From positions 2,108,001-2,172,000 of the forward strand of contig JACKID010000001.1 of assembly GCA_020638675.1 (NCBI GenBank): a DNA stretch of 64,000 nucleotides, read 5' to 3'. The notes beneath the pieces were generated by a model. That model saw only the letters and a list, made by a program, of their open reading frames with translations. It did not search any database and was not told where the DNA came from. Numbering within the stretch: the first letter of the stretch is position 1; each line of letters starts with the position of its first letter. A program made the translations under genes and the position numbers. Shown one piece after another: positions 6,636 through 14,601 of this stretch. This stretch comes from Planctomycetota bacterium (GTDB lineage Bacteria > Planctomycetota > UBA8742 > UBA2392).

Positions 6636-7798
6636 GGCTGCATTGTACCAGCTTCGCCGGAATCTGCTGAAGGTGGGGGAGGCTTGATTCCAAGGCCTTC
6701 CAGCACTTCGACCACTTCGTCCACGCTGATCAACTTCATCAGCACGCCGTCCTTGTCGTCTCGGCGATCGTAGCCGTCAGGCCACTTCGCCTTGTCAACC
6801 TGCAGCACGGCCACGCGCTCCTGACTCGGATACGGCCCCGTCCACGCAGGATCGTCCGGGCCGAAAAGCGCGATCGTCGGCACGTCCAGCGCCAGACCTG
6901 CCTGCATCAAGCCGGTGTCGCCCGACACGTGCGCCGCGCACAACTGCAGCAGCGCCGCGCTGCCCATGAACGGAAGTTTGCCTACCGCAAAGTGTGCGGG
7001 CATGTCGTGGTCGCAGCGTGCCTTCACCATCTCAGCCAGCAGGGCGTCGTCCGGGCCGCCGACGAACAGGCAGGTGTAGCCGCGCTCGCAAAGAATCCGC
7101 GCGAGCCCTACCCAGTGGCTCACCGGCCAGCGCTTGCTGGGCAGCGACCCACCCAGATTCATGGCGACGGCCGTGCCCGACCGGATGCCCATGCCGTGAA
7201 GCAGCTCAGCAGCCTGGGCCCGGTCGCCGTCGTCGGGGTACAGCTCGGTGTGCCAGTGGGTACCCGCAGCCCCAACGGCTTTGCAGAGCGCCAGCCGCGC
7301 GTCGATCGTGTGGGCGCCTCCCGCTCGATCCGCCGGCGGCAGCTTCACTGAATAGAGTTCACTGAATGTATGGCTCTCGTAGCCCACGATGTATTTGGGC
7401 CGCGCGGCCGCGACCATCGGGACGACGTCGGGATCATTCGCGTGCTGAATGATGGCGAGTTCATACTTCTTGCTGCGCAACTCGCGGATCGTGGCGCGTA
7501 CGCGCTTGAACTTGCCGGGATAGACCACGACGTTGCTGAGGCGCGGGTTGTTCTCGACGATTTCCACGCGGCGCCGGTCGACAAACATGTCGATACGCGC
7601 GTGGGGAAAGCTCTCACGCAGGTCGGCGATCGGCGCTGTGCAGAAGATCGTGTCGCCGATTCCGGTTGTGTTGACCACCAGGATCCGCGCCGTGGTATCC
7701 GGCGGCAACGGCTCCAGCGGCTGCGGCGTGAATCGCCGCGCGTGCCGGCGGCTCCAGCCGAGCGCGATTCTCGTCGTCAACCTTGGAGGGTTCGGCAT
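6632..7798 (-). CDS. Glycosyltransferase family 9 (heptosyltransferase-like)
   Basis: 388 aa. The GT-B fold is indicated by I-L-V-V-N-T-T-G-I-G-D-T near 38-49, A-M-N-L-G-G-S-L-P-S-K-R-W in the middle, and the donor-binding S-G-D-T-G-L-M-Q-A-G-L-A-L followed by P-T-I-A-L-F-G-P. These are the hallmarks of ADP-heptose:LPS heptosyltransferases and relatives. Its presence suggests an outer membrane with a heptose-like core, but the sugar cannot be read from sequence. It is unusual to find this gene between prkA and the DUF444 gene. It starts 3 nt after the stop of the zinc-ribbon gene and overlaps the DUF444 start by 4 nt. Confidence 0.87.
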   Translation of the reverse strand: MPNPPRLTTRIALGWSRRHARRFTPQPLEPLPPDTTARILVVNTTGIGDTIFCTAPIADLRESFPHARIDMFVDRRRVEIVENNPRLSNVVVYPGKFKRVRATIRELRSKKYELAIIQHANDPDVVPMVAAARPKYIVGYESHTFSELYSVKLPPADRAGGAHTIDARLALCKAVGAAGTHWHTELYPDDGDRAQAAELLHGMGIRSGTAVAMNLGGSLPSKRWPVSHWVGLARILCERGYTCLFVGGPDDALLAEMVKARCDHDMPAHFAVGKLPFMGSAALLQLCAAHVSGDTGLMQAGLALDVPTIALFGPDDPAWTGPYPSQERVAVLQVDKAKWPDGYDRRDDKDGVLMKLISVDEVVEVLEGLGIKPPPPSADSGEAGTMQP

Positions 7799-7801
7799 TC
7801 G

Positions 7802-8467
7802 TCACATGAAGCTGTGTTTGCACTTCGGGCAGAACGGCGCGGCAAAGCGCATGTACGTTCCGCACCGCGGGCATTGCTTGCTGTCACGCTTGAACGCGTT
7901 CTGGACATCGATGAGCAGCTGATCGCCCGGCCACTTCTGAAGCGCCTTGGCCAGCATGCCGGCGGCCTTCTGGAACTCTTCCTGAACCATGAACAGATCG
8001 ATTTTGTCCGCCACGGCTTCCACATCGCCCGCATCCAGGCGAAGCATCATGTCGTAGAAGCGGTGCGCCTTGGCATAGTTGCGCTCCGACTTGGCCATGA
8101 TGGCGTGCGCCTTCACCAACAGGCGGTGCGCAGGGCGCTTCTTGGCGGCCGCATCCAGGATCGAACGCCCGCGCTTTCGCAGCTCGTCTTCCATCATCGG
8201 GCCGGCACTCGCCCAGACGGTCATGCCCAGGCCCCAGACAACGGTGCCGGGCTCATCACTGTAGGCGGCGTTGATGAAGGTTTCCGCGAACTCGCTCTGG
8301 CCGTCGACGATCTCGCGCATGGCCTGCTCGACTTTGATCTTGGCGAGTTCGACTTTCTCCGGGTCCGGCTTCTGGTTGCTGGACTTAAGGCTCATCACGT
8401 ACCGTCGCCCAAGTCGGGCGAAGTACTCGAGATAGCGGACGTCAAAGGCTTCGGCGGCTTCGAACAT
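7802..8467 (-). CDS. Helical-repeat protein with C-terminal zinc ribbon, unknown function
   Basis: 221 aa if started at ATG 8467. Longer starts exist up to 8542 (TTG) and a shorter ATG at 8398; none has a convincing ribosome binding site, so the start is uncertain. Residues about 80-190 look like TPR-type helical pairs (A-H-A-I-M-A-K-S-E-R-N-Y-A-K-A-H-R-F-Y and the following repeat). The C-terminus holds a compact zinc ribbon, C-P-R-C-G ... C-P-K-C, as the last 20 residues. Lying between prkA and DUF444 genes, it may be a partner of that module, but this is inference from position only. Confidence 0.7.
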   Translation of the reverse strand: MFEAAEAFDVRYLEYFARLGRRYVMSLKSSNQKPDPEKVELAKIKVEQAMREIVDGQSEFAETFINAAYSDEPGTVVWGLGMTVWASAGPMMEDELRKRGRSILDAAAKKRPAHRLLVKAHAIMAKSERNYAKAHRFYDMMLRLDAGDVEAVADKIDLFMVQEEFQKAAGMLAKALQKWPGDQLLIDVQNAFKRDSKQCPRCGTYMRFAAPFCPKCKHSFM

Positions 8468-8551
8468 CGTGGTACGTGTGCAGTTCCTCAACAAACAGGT
8501 GAGTCCGGGCGGCGATTCTGTCCCCAGCCGCCGCCCTGTCAACTTGCGCGG

Positions 8552-10612
8552 CTACTCCTTGATGTCGCCGCGCGCAAAGATGCTGGCGACGAAATTCAGC
8601 AGGTCAGTGGCGCTGGTGTCGTTGTAGCCGTAGCGATCAATCAGACGCTGCTTGACGACGTCGATCTTGGCCTGCGTTTCCTTGTCGACGACGTTGCTCA
8701 CCAGGCTCGTGAGCTTGATGCTGTCCTTCTGGTCCTCGAACAGCTTCAGCTCGAGCGCACGGTGCAGGCGTTCGTTGGTCTTGTAGTCGAACGTCTTGCC
8801 CTCGAGCGCCAGAGCCCCGATGTAGTTCATGATTTCGCGCCGGAAATCATCCTTGCGGCTGTCGCTGACATCGATCTTCTCTTCGATGCTGCGCATGAAG
8901 CGCTCATCCGGCTCTTCCATTTCGCTGGTGTACTTGTTGCGTACACGCTCGCGCTGGGTGTAGGCCTTCACGTGGTCGATGTAGTTGCTGCAGAGGCGGG
9001 CAATCGCCTCCTCGTCAGCGCTGATCGCGCGCTGCACTTCGTTCTTCGCGATCTCTTCGTATTCCTGGCGAACGACTCCCAGCAGCTCGCGGTAGCGCTT
9101 CTTCACGTCCTCGCTGGTAATCAGCGAGTGATGCTTCAACCCCTGCTCCAGCTCGTTCATGAGCATGAACGGGTTGACCGTGTCCGCGGCCGGGTAGTTC
9201 ACAATCGCGTTGCTGATCTTGTCCTGGATGTAGCGTGGACTGATGCCGTGCAGCCCTTCGTCGCCGGCCTCATTGCGCAGCTCGCGGATGTTGTCCTCGG
9301 TCATGCCGGGCACAGACTTGCCGTTGTAGAGCTTCAGCTTCTGCAGCAGCGTCAGCCCGCCGCGCTTGGGGTCTTCCAGGCGCGTCAGGATCGCCCACAT
9401 TGCCGCAATCTCAATGGTATGCGGCGCAATGTGCTTGTTTACGCGGGCCTTGGTGAAGTCCTTCTCGTAGATCCGGATTTCGTTGTCGAGCACCGTGTTG
9501 TACGGAATGTCGATCTTCACCGTGCGGTCGCGGAACGCCTCCATCAGCTCGTTGCTTTGCAGGCGCTTGTACTCGGGCTCGTTGGTGTGGCCGAGGATGA
9601 CCTCGTCGATGTCCGTCTGCGGGAACTTCTTCGGCTTGATGCTGTGTTCCTGGCTGGCGCCCAAGAGGTCGTACAGGAACGCGACGTCCAGCTTCAACAC
9701 CTCGATGAATTCGATGATGCCGCGGTTCGCGACGTTGAACTCGCCGTCGAAGTTGAAGGCGCGCGGATCGCTGTCCACGCCGTAGAAGGCGATCTTGCGG
9801 TAGTTGACGTCGCCGGTCAGTTCGGTGGCGTCCTGGTTCTTTTCGTCCTTCGGCTGGAACGTGCCGATGCCGACACGGTCCTTTTCGCTGATCAGCAGGC
9901 GCTTGATCACGATGTGCTTATCGATCACCGTGCGCCAGTTGCCGTCGTTCTTGGCCAGCAGGTCATTCATGATCTTGCGTGACAGCGGGTCGAGATCGCC
10001 CTCCACGCGCAGCTTGTAGGGCAGATCAGACTTCTCGTTCAGCTGGGCGACGATCTTGTCTCGCGCTTCCTTGGGAATGAGTTTCAGCGGCTCCTCATTC
10101 ATCGGGCTCCAGATCACGTCGGCGCCCGTGACTTCGTCCTTCACCTTCCAGCCGAAGGTGTAAAGACGGCCTTCATCCTTGCGCGAATAGACTTCCAGCC
10201 CGCGTTTGAGCAGGCGGGCAATCGTCGACTTGGCTGAGCCGACCGGGCCGTGCAGCAGCAGGACGCGCTTCTCGGTACCGAACTGGAACGCGGCGCTCTT
10301 GAAATGGCTGACGAGCTGCATCAGCTTCTTCTCGATGCCGAAGATGGCTTCGTGGCCGCCGGTGAACGGGTCATTGAAAAACTTGTAGCGGACCAGCCGC
10401 TCTTTGTACTGGGTGAATTCCTCGCTGCCGTGGCTGAGGATCATCTCGTAGACGCGCTGGTGCGCATTGCGGACGATGCGCGGATCCTCCACGACCATCT
10501 TGAGGTAGTCGTTGAAGCTGCCCTGCCACTGGAGTTCGCGGAATTCGCGCACTTCCGGGCTGTCGGCAATCGTGTCGAGGATAGCGTTGATGTCGGGCGT
10601 GCGTTTCGCCAT
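8552..10612 (-). CDS. prkA: PrkA family serine protein kinase
   Basis: 686 aa, close to the family length. An AAA-type ATPase domain carries the Walker A G-P-V-G-S-A-K-S-T at 122-130 after the family segment F-T-G-G-H-E-A-I-F-G-I. The conserved region R-G-I-I-E-F-I-E-V-L-K and the C-terminal PrkA kinase-like domain (T-E-D-N-I-R-E-L and the following helices) are present. Family members (E. coli YeaG, B. subtilis PrkA) are implicated in stress, nitrogen starvation and sporulation; some act as AAA+ proteases. It heads a - strand run of four genes ending in the DUF444 gene, its usual partner. GGAGAG precedes the ATG. Confidence 0.93.
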   Translation of the reverse strand: MAKRTPDINAILDTIADSPEVREFRELQWQGSFNDYLKMVVEDPRIVRNAHQRVYEMILSHGSEEFTQYKERLVRYKFFNDPFTGGHEAIFGIEKKLMQLVSHFKSAAFQFGTEKRVLLLHGPVGSAKSTIARLLKRGLEVYSRKDEGRLYTFGWKVKDEVTGADVIWSPMNEEPLKLIPKEARDKIVAQLNEKSDLPYKLRVEGDLDPLSRKIMNDLLAKNDGNWRTVIDKHIVIKRLLISEKDRVGIGTFQPKDEKNQDATELTGDVNYRKIAFYGVDSDPRAFNFDGEFNVANRGIIEFIEVLKLDVAFLYDLLGASQEHSIKPKKFPQTDIDEVILGHTNEPEYKRLQSNELMEAFRDRTVKIDIPYNTVLDNEIRIYEKDFTKARVNKHIAPHTIEIAAMWAILTRLEDPKRGGLTLLQKLKLYNGKSVPGMTEDNIRELRNEAGDEGLHGISPRYIQDKISNAIVNYPAADTVNPFMLMNELEQGLKHHSLITSEDVKKRYRELLGVVRQEYEEIAKNEVQRAISADEEAIARLCSNYIDHVKAYTQRERVRNKYTSEMEEPDERFMRSIEEKIDVSDSRKDDFRREIMNYIGALALEGKTFDYKTNERLHRALELKLFEDQKDSIKLTSLVSNVVDKETQAKIDVVKQRLIDRYGYNDTSATDLLNFVASIFARGDIKE

Positions 10613-10660
10613 GCCTGTAACTCTCCGTAGCGCCTAAAGCGCTTTCGCGATGCCCCGCGT

Positions 10661-10690
10661 TCTATAGGAAGTGTAACAGTAATCAACCAA
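10661..10690 (-). promoter_or_regulatory. Candidate sigma70-type promoter for prkA
   Basis: On the - strand TTGGTT (10690-10685) is followed after 18 nt by TATAGA (10666-10661), 49 nt before the prkA start. This is the only AT-rich stretch of the 129-bp gap. The match to consensus is moderate. Confidence 0.35.
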
Positions 10691-10741
10691 CCTACTACAA
10701 GTGGAAACAGCGGGGAGAACCCACAAGTTCCCCACAATGCG

Positions 10742-12868
10742 CTACTTCAGGCGAGTCCGCGGGTCAAGCCAATCACGCAACCCGTCGCCCAGCAGGTTGA
10801 AGCCCAAGACCGTGCCCAGAATACAGGCCCCGGCAACACCGACCTGGAACGCGCCCTTGCTGGACTCGTCCCAGCCGTGTTTCAGGATCAGGCCCCACTC
10901 CGGCACAAACGGATCGCCGCCGAGCCCAAGAAAGGCCAAGCCGGCTACATCCAGGATGGCACTGCCCATGCCCAAAGTGCCAAGCACGATGATGGGGGAC
11001 AGGCAGTTGGGAAGCACCGTCCGTGCAAGAATGCGAACGTGGCCGAATCCCAGACTTCGCGCAGCCTCGACATACTCAAGCGATTTGACTCGTAATGCCT
11101 CGGCCCGGACCTGCCGGGCAAACAGAGGGATGCCGACGATACCCACCGCCCAGATCAGATTCTCAAGCGATTTGCCAAGCACGGCGACCGTCACTACGGC
11201 GAGCAGGAAACTCGGAAAACTCATCATGAAGTCGATGGCGCGCATCAGGAACGAGTCCACCGCGCCGCCGAAATAGCCGGCCAGCGCACCGATGAGAGTG
11301 CCCAACACCAGCGACAGCAACGTAGCCGCCAGCGCCACCAGCAGAGTTGTCCGCGCCCCGAACACCAGCCGCGAGAACAGGTCCCGCCCCTGGCTGTCGG
11401 TGCCCAGCCAGAACTGAGAGCTGACCGGCTCATGGAACCTGTTGAGCCCTTCCATGGGGTCAAAAGGGGCGATCAGCGGCGCGCCGACCGCCGCTACCAC
11501 CATCAGCAGGATCAGCGACATGCCCGCCAGAGCCGGCTTGTGCTTTCGCAGAAACTTGAAGCCGTCCGCTGCGATTTCCCAGCCGTGCGCCAGCCCCACG
11601 AGCGACAAGTCGCGCACGGCCGTCAGGAGCTGAAGAATAGCCCCGGAAACGATCAGCCACACGATCAGCGCGGCGATTTCCAGCCCGATCAGCACCAGCA
11701 CGATCACCCACGGCTTCGTGAGGGCATCCGCAGGAACACGCCCCGTCGACGTCACCAGCACGAGAACGAGTAGTGCGAACCACGGCACGCCTGCAAGCGC
11801 CCACGGCCCGAACTTCAGCCAGCCAACTCCGCTTGTGGATTCACTACCCTTTGCGCCGCCGTGCCGAAGGCGCGGGTCAATAATTGCGTAGCTCAGGTCC
11901 GTCAACAGGTTGACGCTGATGAACACGACCGCAATCAACATCACGGACGCCTGCAGAGGCTTGGCGTCCAGCACGTCGATTGCGTCGATCACGTAGCGCC
12001 CGAGCCCCGGCCAACTGAAGATCGTCTCGGTAAGCACTGCGCCGCCCAGCAGGTAGCCGAACTGGGTGCCGATCGCCGTGATCACCGGAATCAACGCGTT
12101 GCGCATGGCGTGGCGCAGAATTACTGGCCGGTTGGACAGACCCTTTGCGCGGGCCGTGCGAATGTAATCCTGGTCCAGTACTTCCAGCATGTTCGCGCGG
12201 GTCATGCGCGCGATCAACGCCATCGGCACCGTGGCGAGTACCATCGCCGGCAGCATCAGGTGGTGAAGCACGTCGAACGTAAGTTCGGCGTTCTGGTACA
12301 CGAACAGTGCGTCGTACAGAAAGAAGCCGCTGTCTGAGTGAAACGTCGGCCACTTGGCAATGTCCAGCCGGTCGCCGAACGGGAACAGATCGAGCCCACC
12401 CGCAAACGCCTTCTGCACAAGGAAGCCCAGCCAGAAGATCGGCATCGATACGCCGATCAACGCGAAGCCCAGGCAGATGAAATCCCAGATCGTGCGCGGC
12501 TTGATCGCGGCGAGAATGCCGAGCGAGATGCCGACCACGCTGGCGAACAGCATGGCGAACACGGTCAGCTCTATCGTCGCCGGTACCTTCTCTTTCAACT
12601 CATCCAGCACCGGCCGGTTAGTGCGGTGGCTGCTGCCAAGCTCGCCCCGGGCGACGCCCTCGATGAAACGCACGTACTGGGCCTGAAGCGGGTCATTGAG
12701 GCCCTGGCTTTCGCGAAACTGCTCGACGTTTTCCTTGGTGGCACGCTGGCCGAGGATCGCACGCGCCGGGTCGCCAGGCAGCACGTGCAGCAGCAGGAAC
12801 GCCGCGATGCTGACGCCGATCAGCATCGGCGCGGCCAGCATCAGACGCCGGGCGATGAAGCTGAGCAT
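10742..12868 (-). CDS. Fused DppB-DppC peptide/nickel ABC transporter permease
   Basis: 708 aa, about twice the length of one permease. Residues 1-338 are DppB-like: an N-terminal hydrophobic helix, L-P-G-D-P-A-R, and the EAA loop with D-Y-I-R-T-A-R-A-K-G-L followed by H-A-M-R-N-A-L. Residues 441-708 are DppC-like: H-K-P-A-L-A-G-M-S, F-W-L-G-T-D-S-Q-G-R-D-L-F-S-R and a second EAA loop E-Y-V-E-A-A-R-S-L-G. A 100-residue linker with two extra hydrophobic segments (about 357-373 and 387-409) joins them, which keeps the second half in the usual topology. The complex imports peptides or similar ligands. No ATPase gene is in the window. It is the last of four - strand genes after two binding proteins. 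Confidence 0.9.
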   Translation of the reverse strand: MLSFIARRLMLAAPMLIGVSIAAFLLLHVLPGDPARAILGQRATKENVEQFRESQGLNDPLQAQYVRFIEGVARGELGSSHRTNRPVLDELKEKVPATIELTVFAMLFASVVGISLGILAAIKPRTIWDFICLGFALIGVSMPIFWLGFLVQKAFAGGLDLFPFGDRLDIAKWPTFHSDSGFFLYDALFVYQNAELTFDVLHHLMLPAMVLATVPMALIARMTRANMLEVLDQDYIRTARAKGLSNRPVILRHAMRNALIPVITAIGTQFGYLLGGAVLTETIFSWPGLGRYVIDAIDVLDAKPLQASVMLIAVVFISVNLLTDLSYAIIDPRLRHGGAKGSESTSGVGWLKFGPWALAGVPWFALLVLVLVTSTGRVPADALTKPWVIVLVLIGLEIAALIVWLIVSGAILQLLTAVRDLSLVGLAHGWEIAADGFKFLRKHKPALAGMSLILLMVVAAVGAPLIAPFDPMEGLNRFHEPVSSQFWLGTDSQGRDLFSRLVFGARTTLLVALAATLLSLVLGTLIGALAGYFGGAVDSFLMRAIDFMMSFPSFLLAVVTVAVLGKSLENLIWAVGIVGIPLFARQVRAEALRVKSLEYVEAARSLGFGHVRILARTVLPNCLSPIIVLGTLGMGSAILDVAGLAFLGLGGDPFVPEWGLILKHGWDESSKGAFQVGVAGACILGTVLGFNLLGDGLRDWLDPRTRLK

Positions 12869-12880
12869 CAGGCGTCCACG

Positions 12881-14527
12881 CTATTTGCCCTTGTACTTCG
12901 CCTTGTACAGGCGATAGGTGCCCGTCGAGTCCACGAACAGCCCGTCCACTTCGTTGCGCCACGCTACGGCCTGCATAGCGGAAAGCAGCGGCACCATTGG
13001 GCGGAACTCTTCGTGTACGGACTTCTCCAGGTCTTCGTAGATGGCGCGGCGCTTGTCGATACTGCCCGCCTTCAGCGCGCGGTCGATCTTTGCGGCAACG
13101 TCGTCGTTGTAGAAGCGAGGCACGTTGCTGTCGCCGGGCTTTCCGTCCGTGCCCGATAGCAAGGGGCGCCAGAAGTCGTCCGGCTCGCCGGTTTCACCCA
13201 TCCAGCCGATCAATACCAGCGGCGCCCCGCCGTTTGTGATCAGGTCGCCGAGGTTGGCCATCGGCTCCGGCTGCAGTTTGATCTTCAGGCCGATCTCTTC
13301 AATCTGTTGACGCAGCAGGTCGGCGACTTGTGATGGCTTGCCCAGATACGGGCGAGGCACCGACGGCAGAAGCAGCGTGAGTTCTGCGCCCTCCGCGCCA
13401 GCAGCCTTAATCAGATCACGGGCCGTCGGCAGTCGCGATTCTCGCGTGCCTTCATCCGTGCTGGGCAAATAGCCATCCGGGTACCCCATCGTCACCGGCG
13501 GAAGCAGCACGTGGTGCGCCACGGCCGTGCCATCGTACAGCGCAACCAACGGCGCGCGGTCGACCGCCATGGCGATCGCCTTGCGAACCCTAACATCGGA
13601 CGTGACAAAACCCTTGGAGGCATCGCAGTTCATACCGAGGTAGCAGAGGTTTTCGGCCTTCCAGCTATAGAGCTTCACGCCAGCATCATCCGTAAGTTGC
13701 TTCCAATCCGCGGGTGCGGGGCTGTCGATCAGTTGCGCTTCGCCCGCGACGATCTGCTCGCGACGGCTCTTGGGATCCTGCGCCCACTTGAACACCACTT
13801 TCGGAATCGCCGGCGCGCCGCCCCAGTAGCCTTCAAACGCGCTCATGGTGATGGTTTCGGCGCTTTGGTAGTCCTCGGGATTCTTGATGGTGTATGGGCC
13901 TGTACCGGCCGGATGACTTGTGAGCCAGGATTGGCGCTTGGCCGGGTCCTTCTCGCCTTCAAGAGTCTTGATCGCAGTGGGGCTCACAATCGATGCCGCA
14001 AACAGCCCGCAGTTCGACAGGAACTTCGGGTTGCTGTCCTTGAGCTTGATGACCAGCGTCAGGTTGTCGGGCGTTTCCATGGAGTCGATGTCGCCAAAGT
14101 ATTCTGCGGCGTAGGGAAGCTTCGGCGGGGCGGCCTTGTCGCCAAGGTTGCGGCAGCGATCCAGGCTGCGTTTGGCGGCGGCGGCGTTGAAGTCCGCACC
14201 GTCGTGGAACTTCACGCCTGACCGCAGCTTGAATGTGAAAGTCCTGAAGTCGTCGCTGATCGTCCAGCTTTCGGCCAGACATGGCTCCCAGACCACGGGC
14301 GGCTTCTCGGAGGGCCGCACGAGCCCTTCGTACATCTGCTGGATCAGATTGGCGTCGCCGCCGCTATTGGTCGCATGCGGGTCAAGTATCTCGGACTTGT
14401 CGCCGCGCAGAACGACGAGCACGTCTTCGGCCTCGGCCTTTTCGATTTCCTTGCCGCCGCCGCAGGCTGCGGAAAGCAAGGCAACCAGCATCAGTCCCGC
14501 AACACAGGCCAGGCTCGCGAATCGCAT
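12881..14527 (-). CDS. Family 5 extracellular solute-binding lipoprotein
   Basis: 548 aa from ATG 14527, which has AGAGGT about 7 nt upstream. The N-terminus is a lipoprotein signal peptide with lipobox L-S-A-A-C (Cys22). The body shows the SBP family 5 pattern: E-I-L-D-P-H-A-T-N-S-G-G near the start, Y-E-G-L-V, L-A-E-S-W-T-I-S, L-R-S-G-V-K-F-H-D-G and later R-K-A-I-A-M-A-V-D-R. It should capture oligopeptides or similar ligands for the fused permease encoded 12 nt downstream. It is a paralogue of the next upstream gene; both share the D-P-x-A-T-x-S-G-G-D opening and the L-G-W-M-G-E-T segment. Confidence 0.92.
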   Translation of the reverse strand: MRFASLACVAGLMLVALLSAACGGGKEIEKAEAEDVLVVLRGDKSEILDPHATNSGGDANLIQQMYEGLVRPSEKPPVVWEPCLAESWTISDDFRTFTFKLRSGVKFHDGADFNAAAAKRSLDRCRNLGDKAAPPKLPYAAEYFGDIDSMETPDNLTLVIKLKDSNPKFLSNCGLFAASIVSPTAIKTLEGEKDPAKRQSWLTSHPAGTGPYTIKNPEDYQSAETITMSAFEGYWGGAPAIPKVVFKWAQDPKSRREQIVAGEAQLIDSPAPADWKQLTDDAGVKLYSWKAENLCYLGMNCDASKGFVTSDVRVRKAIAMAVDRAPLVALYDGTAVAHHVLLPPVTMGYPDGYLPSTDEGTRESRLPTARDLIKAAGAEGAELTLLLPSVPRPYLGKPSQVADLLRQQIEEIGLKIKLQPEPMANLGDLITNGGAPLVLIGWMGETGEPDDFWRPLLSGTDGKPGDSNVPRFYNDDVAAKIDRALKAGSIDKRRAIYEDLEKSVHEEFRPMVPLLSAMQAVAWRNEVDGLFVDSTGTYRLYKAKYKGK

Positions 14528-14601
14528 GTTTGGACCTCTACAACGGTGGGGGAGGTGCGAAGTTACCGCACGCACAGGCACACGCAAGCGCAATCGGTAG
14601 A

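Noticed and set aside
7370..9982. An 870-codon open frame on + across the prkA and neighbouring genes
   Set aside because: It is antisense to prkA and the zinc-ribbon gene, has no recognisable domain and arises from GC-rich third positions of the real genes.
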